Shown: one piece after another, positions 35,608 through 42,453 of the stretch
Position numbering within the stretch: the first letter of the stretch is position 1
Layout of the letters: every line of letters begins with the position of its first letter
Source of the DNA: a virus
DNA length: 60,054 nt
Virus record (IMG/VR): IMGVR_UViG_3300032092_000031
Coordinates: 1 to 60,054 of that record
Direction: 5' to 3' (one strand)
Program-made: the position numbers and the translations under genes
Notes under the pieces: generated by a model
Told to the model about the DNA's origin: nothing
Database searches by the model: none
What the model saw: the letters and a program-made list of their open reading frames with translations, nothing else

Positions 35608-37242
35608 ATGAAAACTTATGTAGATTGGTTCAATGAACTACCTGAGCCGTATAGGACTCAGGCCCTGGAAAATGTAAGGAGTGGTAGATGCTCGCATTCT
35701 AATGAGTATGACGAGAGCGACACATTCATATCAATGGCTCAAGCTATTACTATGACTATGCGTTGGAGTCATACCCCACAAGGTCATGAGTATTGGAATG
35801 AACTGTATGATAAGTACACGGAAGAACATAGGGAGGCGCAGCGTATACAAGAGGCTATAGAGGAGCAGAAGGAGGAGGAGGAACGTGCGAGGATTCGTGA
35901 ACTTCACAAGATTAGTGGAGATAGGCTTGTTACATTTAGTGATTCAACACGCTCTATGTTAAGAGAATTGTCAGACCATAGTATCATAGCTAGCTTAATG
36001 CTACACTATTCTGATAAGAATCTATTTTGCGACTACGTAACTATGCGTGGCGAAATGTTTTCTTATCTACCAAAAGGTAGACCCCACATCGTTAACGATA
36101 GCGGTAGATGGGCGAGAGAAGGTAGGCAAGAGATGAAGCCAGGCAAGTTGGCTAGAAAGATACTACACGAGGTAGATGAGGTAAGGGATACGCTTTTTCG
36201 CAGAGTTGAATTAACCGACAAGGACTTTGAGCAGTTCGGTAACATGGTAAGGTCGTACATAGGTATTAACGGAGATGAAGACGGAGAAGGTAGAACGCTA
36301 ACCATACAAGTATTGTCAGGCGAAGACATACGTAAGGGTTATCATGAGGATAACTATAGCCAACTTGCAGATAGTGGCAGCAACTTGTGGGGTTCATGTA
36401 TGAGGTACGGCTCTTGTCAAGATTACTTCGACATATATGTAGAGAACAATGTCAAGATGTTAGTAGCCAAAGATACGATTGGTAAGATTGTAGGCAGGGC
36501 GTTACTATGGGAGTGCGAGAACGGTAGGAAGGCAATGGATACTATTTACTGCCCTGACAAAGTTAGGCAAGTGTTTATCAAGTGGGCTATTGATAACGAT
36601 TACTATTACAAGTCTCAGCAGTCATGCCATCATCATGAGTTCGATATGTATGCAGGTGCTAGTTGTAGTGATTGGGAGGCTGTTGTAAAGTTATCTGATG
36701 CTGACTTTTGCGAGTATCCGTACATGGATACTATGATGTATCTTAATCAAGATAGAAAGTTATTATCTAACAGAGATGACGATTATACACATACGTTAAG
36801 ATGCACTGACGGAGGATATGATGAAAATGGCGTGTACGATGATTTAGATGACCGTACTATTAGTGAAGAGGATTCGGTTTATTTATCCTATTGCACTGAC
36901 CAAGTAAGTTGGAGTGGCACTACTCACATAGACAACACGGTTATGACACGAGACGGGTATAGAGTATTAGATAGAGATTCAGTTTATGTAGGATGCGATT
37001 ACTATGCAGAAGGTTCGGATAGTATAGTTTGGGTTGATTCAAGAGATGAGTATTGCCGTGTAGATGATACAACTGAAACATATGACGGAGATACTATTCA
37101 CGAAGATGATGCAGAAGAGTGTGCTCATACTGGCCACACATATCACAGAGATGACATGACAGAGGTTGAGGTGTATGTTTGGGTACACAAGGATAGCGTT
37201 GAAGATTATTTAGAACAATTAAAAGAAGAAGAAAATGTTTAA
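35608..37242 (+). CDS. Large early protein with PcfJ-like SCMR motif, 544 aa
   Basis: Residues about 60-105 form a highly charged coiled coil (AQRIQEAIEEQKEEEERARI). The middle contains NLWGSCMRYGSCQDYFDIY and IGKIVGRALLWE. This SCM-R...YFDIY...GRALLW arrangement resembles PcfJ-like and related phage proteins of unknown function. The last 170 residues are Asp/Tyr/Ser-rich with repeated short units (DGYRVLDRDSVYV, DSRDEYCRVDD, CAHTGHTYHRDD) and scattered Cys/His that could bind metal. It overlaps the peptidase gene by 8 bases, so the two products are made together. Confidence 0.7.
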   Translation: MKTYVDWFNELPEPYRTQALENVRSGRCSHSNEYDESDTFISMAQAITMTMRWSHTPQGHEYWNELYDKYTEEHREAQRIQEAIEEQKEEEERARIRELHKISGDRLVTFSDSTRSMLRELSDHSIIASLMLHYSDKNLFCDYVTMRGEMFSYLPKGRPHIVNDSGRWAREGRQEMKPGKLARKILHEVDEVRDTLFRRVELTDKDFEQFGNMVRSYIGINGDEDGEGRTLTIQVLSGEDIRKGYHEDNYSQLADSGSNLWGSCMRYGSCQDYFDIYVENNVKMLVAKDTIGKIVGRALLWECENGRKAMDTIYCPDKVRQVFIKWAIDNDYYYKSQQSCHHHEFDMYAGASCSDWEAVVKLSDADFCEYPYMDTMMYLNQDRKLLSNRDDDYTHTLRCTDGGYDENGVYDDLDDRTISEEDSVYLSYCTDQVSWSGTTHIDNTVMTRDGYRVLDRDSVYVGCDYYAEGSDSIVWVDSRDEYCRVDDTTETYDGDTIHEDDAEECAHTGHTYHRDDMTEVEVYVWVHKDSVEDYLEQLKEEENV

Positions 37243-38311
37243 TAAGCAACTACTAATAGACATATTATCCGTTCAGTCAGAAACTTACAACTCTGTTGAC
37301 ATGGAGAACTTCATCATGGATAGGCTTGATGAAATGAATATAGATTACGTTATGGATAACGGTAATATCTATGCAGCAAAAGGTGGAGCAGACTCTTACC
37401 CATGCATAGTTTCTCACATGGATACGGTGCACAAGATTATACCGCAAGATAGGTTCAAGATTATGCATGATGACTATTGTGCAATGGGTTTCGACAGGGG
37501 GCTTAATATGCCTAGTGGTTGTGGTGGCGATGATAAGGTAGGTATATTCGTATGCCTTACTATGCTCAAACACCTGGACAATGTAAAGGTTGTATTTTTT
37601 CGTGATGAGGAGGTAGGTTGTGTTGGTAGTAGCGATGCCATGCTAGAATTCTTCGATGATGTTAGATTTATATTGCAGTGTGATAGGAAGGGTAACAAAG
37701 ATTTTGTAAATAATATCTTTGGCTTGGATTTGCAGAGTTCCGACTTCTCTAATGACGTGCTCACTATCATCAAGCGTTATGGCTATGAGTTTTCCGATGG
37801 CGGTATGACCGATGTGTATCAACTTGCACTCGATGGTGTTGGCGTATCGGTTGCTAACATGAGTTGTGGTTACTACAACCCACATAGCGATGATGAGATT
37901 GTTGTATTCGATGATGTTAATAACTGTATGCTCATGGTATATGAGATTATGACTACTATGACTGACACTTACAAGCATAAGGCAGATAGGTCATATGCGT
38001 ATGGCACAGGTTATTATAGTGGATATGGTGGATACAATAAGTGGAGCAACACTACCGCCAATGATAAAAAGTATGACTCATACGATTGGGATTCATACGA
38101 TAGCTGGCTAGGGCTCGACACAAAGAAAAAGGGCAGCCTAAAAGATGATGAGTTCTTATGCGATGATTGTAACAACGTACATAAAGTAGGAGATGCCGAA
38201 TACTTACAAGACTTTGATGCGATAGTATGTAAATCATGCTTCGACATATACGAGAAAGATATGTATACGGCTCAAAAACATATTAAAAATAATCAAAAGC
38301 AATTAAATTAA
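37235..38311 (+). CDS. M20/peptidase T-like metallopeptidase with C-terminal zinc ribbon, 358 aa
   Basis: A co-catalytic di-zinc aminopeptidase pattern is complete: SHMDTVH (H61, D63), GGDDKVGI (D99/D100), FFRDEEVGCVGS (E125, E126 as general base and ligand), CDRKGN (D150) and NPHSDDE (H217). Residues about 250-295 are a Tyr/Gly/Ser/Asp-rich linker. The C-terminus has two Cys pairs (C309-C312 and C332-C335), a treble-clef or ribbon-like zinc site. The family (M20/M28/M42 clan) trims peptides in cells. Why a phage makes one is unknown; recycling host peptides or processing a specific target are options. The start overlaps the 544-aa gene. Confidence 0.8.
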   Translation: MFNKQLLIDILSVQSETYNSVDMENFIMDRLDEMNIDYVMDNGNIYAAKGGADSYPCIVSHMDTVHKIIPQDRFKIMHDDYCAMGFDRGLNMPSGCGGDDKVGIFVCLTMLKHLDNVKVVFFRDEEVGCVGSSDAMLEFFDDVRFILQCDRKGNKDFVNNIFGLDLQSSDFSNDVLTIIKRYGYEFSDGGMTDVYQLALDGVGVSVANMSCGYYNPHSDDEIVVFDDVNNCMLMVYEIMTTMTDTYKHKADRSYAYGTGYYSGYGGYNKWSNTTANDKKYDSYDWDSYDSWLGLDTKKKGSLKDDEFLCDDCNNVHKVGDAEYLQDFDAIVCKSCFDIYEKDMYTAQKHIKNNQKQLN

Positions 38312-38313
38312 TT

Positions 38314-38511
38314 ATGAACATAACAATAAACATAATAGAATTAGCTAGTGAGTTAGCTAGTGAAAGGCTTCACGATGATTGGGAAAACTCTGTAAAGATA
38401 TATAAAGATGATAATTCAGATATACTAGAGTATACTGATGAAGCACAGGATATATTCAATGACCTATACGATAAATATTATTCAATAATTGAAAACACTA
38501 AATCAAATTAA
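38314..38511 (+). CDS. Small acidic protein, 65 aa
   Basis: Not recognised. Acidic and helical, with a repeated LASELASERL element near the N-terminus. Two bases after the peptidase stop and one base before the next start, so part of the same operon. Confidence 0.6.
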   Translation: MNITINIIELASELASERLHDDWENSVKIYKDDNSDILEYTDEAQDIFNDLYDKYYSIIENTKSN

Positions 38512-38512
38512 C

Positions 38513-38752
38513 ATGAGTAAAGATTATGTAACAACTTGGAACACGAAAGCTAAAGAAGTATTAGTAGGAAAAAAGATAGTAGAAGCTAGATACCTGAATG
38601 ATGAAGAGATGGAGATGATGGGTTGGGGTAGTAGGTCACTATGCTTTTTTCTAGACGACGGAACATCATGTATGCTATCAATGGATGATGAAGGCAACGA
38701 TGGTGGTGTACTATTTTACGGCTCCAATGGAGTATTACCAACAATACATTAA
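38513..38752 (+). CDS. Small unknown protein, 79 aa
   Basis: The beta-rich sequence KKIVEARYLNDEEMEMMGWG followed by RSLCFFLDDGTSCMLSMDDE resembles small phage proteins with an EARYLTxEE motif. The function is unknown. The start at 38513 (MSKDYV) is preferred over an in-frame ATG at 38489, because the latter would overlap the previous gene by 23 bases. Confidence 0.7.
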   Translation: MSKDYVTTWNTKAKEVLVGKKIVEARYLNDEEMEMMGWGSRSLCFFLDDGTSCMLSMDDEGNDGGVLFYGSNGVLPTIH

Positions 38753-38755
38753 TAT

Positions 38756-39382
38756 ATGAGAGTACTTGTGGCTTGTGAAGAAAGCCAAACAATAACAAAA
38801 GAATTTAGAGCATTGGGTCATGAGGCGTACTCATGCGACATACTTGATTGTAGTGGCGGACATCCTGAATGGCATCTTAAAGGAGACGTGTTTAGTTTTG
38901 TGGATAGAGATTGGGACTTAATGATTGCTCATCCGCCATGCACATACCTTTCAGTAAGCGGTGCTAGGTGGCTGTATAATAAAGACGGAACTGCTAATAG
39001 AGATAGATATACGCAGAGAGATTTAGCAATAGGTTTCGTAAGTGATTTGATGAATGTCAATATACATAGAATAGCCATAGAGAATCCGGTATCGGTAATC
39101 TCTACACTAATTAGAAAGCCTGACCAAATTATACAGCCATGGATGTTCGGAGATGAGGCAACTAAGACCACTTGTCTTTGGCTCAAAAACCTACCAAAAC
39201 TAGAGCCTACAAATATTGTAGGTAAAGGTGAGCGAACTATATTTAAGTCCGGAAAATCGCATCCTAAATGGTATGCAGATGCATTAGCAAATGCTAAGAC
39301 GGCAGCAGAAAGAAGAACATTAAGAAGTAAAACATTTACAGGCATAGCAAAAGCTATCGCTCAACAATGGGGACAATTTTAA
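38756..39382 (+). CDS. Cytosine methyltransferase-like protein, 208 aa
   Basis: The N-terminus VLVACEESQTITKEFRALGH followed by AYSCDI resembles motif I and the following acidic residue of C5-cytosine methyltransferases. IAHPPCTYLS (about residues 58-67) has the catalytic-type PPC, and IAIENP (about 102-107) resembles motif VI (ENV). The protein is short (usual C5-MTases exceed 300 aa) and lacks an evident target-recognition domain. It belongs to a compact phage family usually annotated as DNA methylase. It may be a reduced methyltransferase or a derivative with another nucleic-acid role. It is encoded 3 bases after the 79-aa gene. Confidence 0.65.
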   Translation: MRVLVACEESQTITKEFRALGHEAYSCDILDCSGGHPEWHLKGDVFSFVDRDWDLMIAHPPCTYLSVSGARWLYNKDGTANRDRYTQRDLAIGFVSDLMNVNIHRIAIENPVSVISTLIRKPDQIIQPWMFGDEATKTTCLWLKNLPKLEPTNIVGKGERTIFKSGKSHPKWYADALANAKTAAERRTLRSKTFTGIAKAIAQQWGQF

Positions 39383-39393
39383 CATTTAAAACT

Positions 39394-39407
39394 TTGCTAT
39401 TTAGCAA
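39394..39407. promoter_or_regulatory. Palindromic operator candidate TTGCTATTTAGCAA
   Basis: Same 6-bp arms as at 32808 and 44029. It lies in the 40-base gap between the methyltransferase-like gene and the 99-aa gene and overlaps an AAACTTTG element (39389-39396) that is one mismatch from TAnnTTTG, as an operator at a start site would. Confidence 0.45.
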
Positions 39408-39422
39408 TTAATATTTAATTTT

Positions 39423-39722
39423 ATGAGTAAGTTATATGATGGACCACAAGAGGATATGTTAGACGCTGATTACGTATATGATGAGTGGGTAAAAGATAAT
39501 TTCTTTAATCATGTATTTGATTTTGCAAGAGAGCACTACTTCGATAAGTATGAGATTGATTATTGTATCGAGTTGAGGAGTATATTATCGGGTAAAGATT
39601 CTGAATTACTAAAACATATAACCGTAGAAGAGGCTGATTATCAATTCAATGAGAAGATGACATACATATTATCTACATCTATTATATCTTACACTATTAA
39701 AAATAAAAACAATGGAAGATAA
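39423..39722 (+). CDS. Unknown acidic protein, 99 aa
   Basis: Not recognised. Acidic, aromatic-rich and helical, with DEWVKDNFFNHVFDFAREHY and EIDYCIELRSILSGKDSELL. It follows the TTGCTATTTAGCAA palindrome by 15 bases and overlaps the next gene by 11 bases. Confidence 0.65.
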   Translation: MSKLYDGPQEDMLDADYVYDEWVKDNFFNHVFDFAREHYFDKYEIDYCIELRSILSGKDSELLKHITVEEADYQFNEKMTYILSTSIISYTIKNKNNGR

Positions 39723-39918
39723 ATTTCAAGACTTAACGCCACTAGAAAGACAAATGGAGATGGCTAGACTGTATCATTACTTGTGGTATAACGACGACAT
39801 ATACAAGAAGTTTAAACTGTTTATGAATGACGCCTTAATGTTAAACAAAAGGTCATTTAAGATTATGTCATACGAAGAAAATATAGAAAATGAAATTACC
39901 CAAGACGATAATAATTGA
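39712..39918 (+). CDS. Small unknown protein, 68 aa
   Basis: Not recognised. Helical and charged (LTPLERQMEMARLYHYLWYN). It overlaps the genes on both sides (11 bases before, 29 bases with the following 31-aa frame). Confidence 0.55.
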   Translation: MEDKFQDLTPLERQMEMARLYHYLWYNDDIYKKFKLFMNDALMLNKRSFKIMSYEENIENEITQDDNN

Positions 39919-39985
39919 TGTAATTGTATGGTATATAATACTCATGCAACTCTATTACCATATTAAGTATAGAGATAAGAGATAG
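39890..39985 (+). CDS. Tiny membrane protein, 31 aa
   Basis: ATG at 39890, TAG at 39983. It is predicted as one transmembrane helix (IIIDVIVWYIILMQLYY) with a basic C-terminus. It overlaps the preceding gene in another frame and ends exactly where the structured non-coding element begins. Confidence 0.45.
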   Translation: MKLPKTIIIDVIVWYIILMQLYYHIKYRDKR

Positions 39986-40137
39986 GGATAGTAGGAGGAC
40001 ATAACGCTTGTGCTATATCCTCGTGGCTGCGGTAGACACAGCATTCTTGACATTGGGTTTCCATCTATCCGAAAGTTATAATCCCCATAAAGAATGCAGA
40101 GGGGCTTATGGTTGTGCCAGAACAACCAACTTTTTTT
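39986..40137 (+). ncRNA. Structured non-coding RNA candidate, about 150 nt
   Basis: No gene here. Possible pairings: GGATAG/CTATCC (39986-39991 with 40065-40070) enclosing a well-formed hairpin GAGGA/TCCTC with inner ATA/TAT and GC/GC pairs and loop TTGT (39995-40022). GCATTCTT/AAGAATGC (40041-40048 with 40090-40097) crosses the first stem and would make a pseudoknot; CCCC/GGGG (40083-40086 with 40101-40104) is an alternative. It ends in an intrinsic terminator. No TAnnTTTG element lies directly upstream, so it may be processed from the operon transcript. Confidence 0.5.
40109..40137 (+). terminator. Intrinsic terminator
   Basis: A perfect 7-bp stem TGGTTGT/ACAACCA with loop GCCAGA, followed by AC and seven T. 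It separates the structured RNA element from the gene starting at 40155. Confidence 0.85.
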
Positions 40138-40154
40138 AACTAATAACTATATAT

Positions 40155-40382
40155 ATGAAAAAAATTGTAGGGTATTTATTATGGGCTGTTTTACTTGTGT
40201 TCCTTGTTATAGCTAGGATTCAGGTAAACGATTTAAGGGAACAGAATTCAGACATGTCTAAGGAGTTATTCCATACGCAAGTACTTATATCTAGGTACGC
40301 ACATGGTTTAGAATACCTGGAACTTATTGAACCGAAGGTACATTATAGGGTTATGGAATACATCAGTAATGAAACAGAGTAA
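40155..40382 (+). CDS. Small membrane protein with coiled coil, 75 aa
   Basis: An N-terminal transmembrane helix (IVGYLLWAVLLVFLVIARI) is followed by a helical coiled-coil domain that would face the periplasm. Size and layout resemble an i-spanin, but the lysis genes are elsewhere (54-56 kb), so another membrane role is as likely. The leader is A/T-rich. The stop is 2 bases before the next start. Confidence 0.65.
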   Translation: MKKIVGYLLWAVLLVFLVIARIQVNDLREQNSDMSKELFHTQVLISRYAHGLEYLELIEPKVHYRVMEYISNETE

Positions 40383-40384
40383 TC

Positions 40385-41113
40385 ATGAAAAGAATCATAA
40401 ATTTTAGTGGCGGTAGAACATCTGCATTGATGACCATACAGAATTATAGGGAAGGAGATATTGTTCTGTTTACCGACACTATGAGAGAACACGAAGGAAC
40501 TTATAAGTTTATAGATGACTTCGAAAAGAATGAAGGTATACCTGTTACTAGGATTAGTTACGAAGGTGGGTTTACTGGCATGCTAGATAAGAAGGGTTTC
40601 CGTCAGATACCAAATAGAGTAAAGAGAATATGTACTGTTGAATTAAAGATACGTACTGCAAAGAGGTATATACGTAAGATGTATGGAAAGCAAGACTATG
40701 AGTGGCTTGTAGGATTTAGAGCTGATGAAGAAAGAAGAGTGAAGTCATACAATCCAGGAGTTAAATACATTAAACCTATGTTCCCTCTTTATGATAACGG
40801 AACAACAAAGGAAATGGTGATAGACTATTGGAAGAATAAGCCATATGATTTATCTATACCATCTATTCTAGGTAACTGTACTCTATGCTTTCTTAAAGGC
40901 AAGAACGTTTTGATAAGCATTATGAGGGACTATCCCGAGTTAGCTAAGGAGTGGATAAGAGACGAAGAGATGTCTGCTAAAGCAGGAACTAACAGAACAT
41001 ACTTTCAGGATACTACCTACAAAGAGTTGTTTAATATATCGCAATCAGATTTATTCAAAAAGCAAGACCTATCAAACTTGTCACCGGCATACGATTGCTC
41101 TTGCACAAACTAA
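40385..41113 (+). CDS. PAPS reductase / PP-loop family protein, 242 aa
   Basis: The PP-loop FSGGRTSALM (residues 7-16) binds ATP in this adenine alpha-hydrolase family. VLFTDTMREHEGTY follows the second strand, RICTVELKIR contains Cys83, NCTLC gives C165 and C168, and the tail CSC holds C238 and C240, which together could hold a metal or iron-sulfur centre. Family members include PAPS reductase, QueC/TtuA-type nucleotide-modifying enzymes and DndC of DNA phosphorothioation. The phage version lacks sulfate-assimilation neighbours, so modification of DNA or tRNA is more plausible than sulfate reduction, but the substrate cannot be read from the sequence. Confidence 0.75.
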   Translation: MKRIINFSGGRTSALMTIQNYREGDIVLFTDTMREHEGTYKFIDDFEKNEGIPVTRISYEGGFTGMLDKKGFRQIPNRVKRICTVELKIRTAKRYIRKMYGKQDYEWLVGFRADEERRVKSYNPGVKYIKPMFPLYDNGTTKEMVIDYWKNKPYDLSIPSILGNCTLCFLKGKNVLISIMRDYPELAKEWIRDEEMSAKAGTNRTYFQDTTYKELFNISQSDLFKKQDLSNLSPAYDCSCTN

Positions 41114-41119
41114 AAACAT

Positions 41120-41263
41120 ATGATACAAGGATTCTTTATTGGGATTTTATTAATGGTTGTAATAGCTGTTATAGCTTGTTTATCAATGACTTACATTGTT
41201 GATAGGAAGATAAAAAAGATTAAGGATGAGGACTTTGGATTCGATGAACAAGATATATATTAA
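41120..41263 (+). CDS. Tiny membrane protein, 47 aa
   Basis: ATG at 41120, TAA at 41261. A transmembrane helix (IGILLMVVIAVIACLSMTYI) is followed by a basic then acidic cytoplasmic tail (DRKIKKIKDEDFGFDEQD). It starts 6 bases after the PP-loop gene. Confidence 0.6.
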   Translation: MIQGFFIGILLMVVIAVIACLSMTYIVDRKIKKIKDEDFGFDEQDIY

Positions 41264-41265
41264 TT

Positions 41266-41367
41266 ATGAAAAGAGATGAACACGAGCCTTACCCTAGATT
41301 AATAATGTTTGGGTGGACAATGGTAATACTTTACATTATATTTATTATTTACATATGCAAAAGTTAG
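41266..41367 (+). CDS. Tiny membrane protein, 33 aa
   Basis: ATG at 41266, TAG at 41365. A polar N-terminus KRDEHEPYPR is followed by one hydrophobic helix (LIMFGWTMVILYIIFIIYI). It overlaps the start of the next gene by 13 bases, a coupling sign. Confidence 0.55.
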   Translation: MKRDEHEPYPRLIMFGWTMVILYIIFIIYICKS

Positions 41368-41612
41368 TAGACTATTTATTTAGGATTATAGCCTATCCGG
41401 CTGTACTGTTTATTATATTACTGAACGTTATTAGATTCATAGTAGTGTTTAGTGCTAGGTATTTTAAGTACGGCATGGAAGTATTAATCCATAAGCAGTT
41501 CGATAGAGAGACTATTAGAGAGTTATTAGATTTATTAAAAAGTTTTAATGATAAGCTAAATGAAGACAGTAAGACAGCACTTGATAGAGAAATTAACTCC
41601 GGAACTATATGA
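41355..41612 (+). CDS. Small membrane protein, 85 aa
   Basis: The hydrophobic N-terminal half (YLFRIIAYPAVLFIILLNVI) is followed by an amphipathic helical part rich in Lys, Glu and Leu. I start it at ATG 41355 (MQKLVDYL) rather than at 41313, because the longer version would lie inside the 33-aa gene. It overlaps the next gene by 53 bases. Confidence 0.6.
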   Translation: MQKLVDYLFRIIAYPAVLFIILLNVIRFIVVFSARYFKYGMEVLIHKQFDRETIRELLDLLKSFNDKLNEDSKTALDREINSGTI

Positions 41613-41784
41613 GAAAGCTATGGCTAATGTTATTCACGAGTCAGGATTAGATATGGAGATGAAAACTCCGGCAGGAGCTGTTGCATCAGCATTTGTTTGG
41701 TCTTTGAGTAATGAGAAGTTTGAGTTTTGGGATAAGGTATTTGATGACCTTGTACAAGATGTGGATATCTATGTTAGGAAATAA
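41560..41784 (+). CDS. Small unknown protein, 74 aa
   Basis: Not recognised. A soluble helical protein (LIEKLTPELYEKAMANVIHE, then ASAFVWSLSNEKFEFWDKVF). It is the last gene before the promoter-bearing non-coding RNA region. Confidence 0.65.
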   Translation: MKTVRQHLIEKLTPELYEKAMANVIHESGLDMEMKTPAGAVASAFVWSLSNEKFEFWDKVFDDLVQDVDIYVRK

Positions 41785-41814
41785 TTGTAATTATCAAAAA
41801 ATTATATACCTTTG
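41785..41814 (+). promoter_or_regulatory. Bacteroidota-type promoter of a small RNA
   Basis: TTG at 41785-41787, 19 bases, then TACCTTTG at 41807-41814. This is the best full match to the TTG-N19-TAnnTTTG consensus in the window. It lies right after the stop of the 74-aa gene, and no start codon follows before a strong terminator at 41893-41931. Confidence 0.75.
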
Positions 41815-41819
41815 TATCC

Positions 41820-41931
41820 TCATCAAAGAGATTGGAAGCTCGTAGATGATTCTTACTCAGTGACTTGTTAATAGACATAGCTTAAAAAGAATCCCCACCC
41901 GTCTTCCAACCAGAGGTGGGGTTTTTCTTTT
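41820..41931 (+). ncRNA. Stand-alone small RNA, about 110 nt
   Basis: It is bounded by its own promoter (41785-41814) and a strong terminator. A stem GATTCTT/AAGAATC (41848-41854 with 41887-41893) encloses a 32-base loop. TTGGAAG (41832-41838) is complementary to CTTCCAA (41903-41909), which is the loop of the terminator hairpin, so a pseudoknot or switch between the 5' part and the terminator is possible. No open frame of more than a few codons. It does not match a family I know. Confidence 0.7.
41893..41931 (+). terminator. Strong intrinsic terminator of the small RNA
   Basis: A perfect 7-bp stem CCCCACC/GGTGGGG with a 15-base loop, followed by TTTTTCTTTT. Confidence 0.9.
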
Positions 41932-41934
41932 AGG

Positions 41935-42222
41935 TCTTAACAGCGTTTCAATCCTAATCTGCAAGTAACAAATCAGATAAATGAAAGTTTACAGTTCTTA
42001 TCATTTAACGAATTAGATTTTGCGAAATACGTTTGGCTAATTCGGAGATATAAGTAGTAGTAAAAGTGGTAGCAATGTCTTCCTGGTTGACAACTGCCGA
42101 CAAGCAAAGGTTCTTAAAAACTACTACTCCCTTTGATATAGGGATATGATGTTGAGCTATGAAGCCACTAGTTACATATATAGAGTGGTAGAAGATTCAA
42201 GTTTAGGCTAGTACCCTTTTGC
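41935..42222 (+). ncRNA. Structured gene-free stretch, possible second non-coding RNA
   Basis: About 290 bases without a gene but with consecutive hairpins: CGAATTAG/CTAATTCG (42009-42016 with 42037-42044); a 9-bp stem AGTAGTAGT/ACTACTACT (42053-42061 with 42120-42128) enclosing GGTAG/CTGCC; TCCCT/AGGGA (42128-42132 with 42140-42144); and CCACT/AGTGG (42165-42169 with 42184-42188). No clear terminator follows before the next small genes, so it could be a long structured leader or an RNA processed from the transcript. Confidence 0.45.
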
Positions 42223-42253
42223 TTGGATATAGAACCAGACATGCACATATATT

Positions 42254-42343
42254 ATGAAAACAATAATAATAACAATAATAGTATGGGAGATAGTAAGAAG
42301 AACACTAGGAAAACTAATCCTAAAATACATGAACGAAAGATAG
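42254..42343 (+). CDS. Tiny membrane protein, 29 aa
   Basis: ATG at 42254, TAG at 42341. It encodes a hydrophobic start (KTIIITIIVWEIV) and a basic amphipathic end (RRTLGKLILKYMNER). It overlaps the following membrane protein in another frame, as several neighbouring tiny genes do. Confidence 0.4.
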   Translation: MKTIIITIIVWEIVRRTLGKLILKYMNER

Positions 42344-42453
42344 CAATAGCTTTCTTTACACTAGGAATAGTGGCTTATGTAGGTCTTTTTATTATGGGTA
42401 TCATACAAAAACTAAAACAAATAATCTATGAAAGTATCAGTATTCAAGAATAG
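42283..42453 (+). CDS. Small membrane protein, 56 aa
   Basis: A basic N-terminus (KKNTRKTNPKIHERK) precedes one transmembrane helix (AIAFFTLGIVAYVGLFIMGI) and a short tail. The frame is open further upstream to a TTG at 42223 and an ATG at 42241 through a run of Asn codons, but I prefer the ATG at 42283 because the Asn run looks like a shadow of the overlapping 29-aa gene. Confidence 0.55.
   Translation: MGDSKKNTRKTNPKIHERKIAIAFFTLGIVAYVGLFIMGIIQKLKQIIYESISIQE

Noticed and set aside
35335-39345. Minus-strand frames of 60-138 codons opposite the peptidase and methyltransferase-like genes
   Set aside because: The plus-strand proteins have recognisable motifs over the same bases. The minus frames are His/Ser/Leu-rich shadows.
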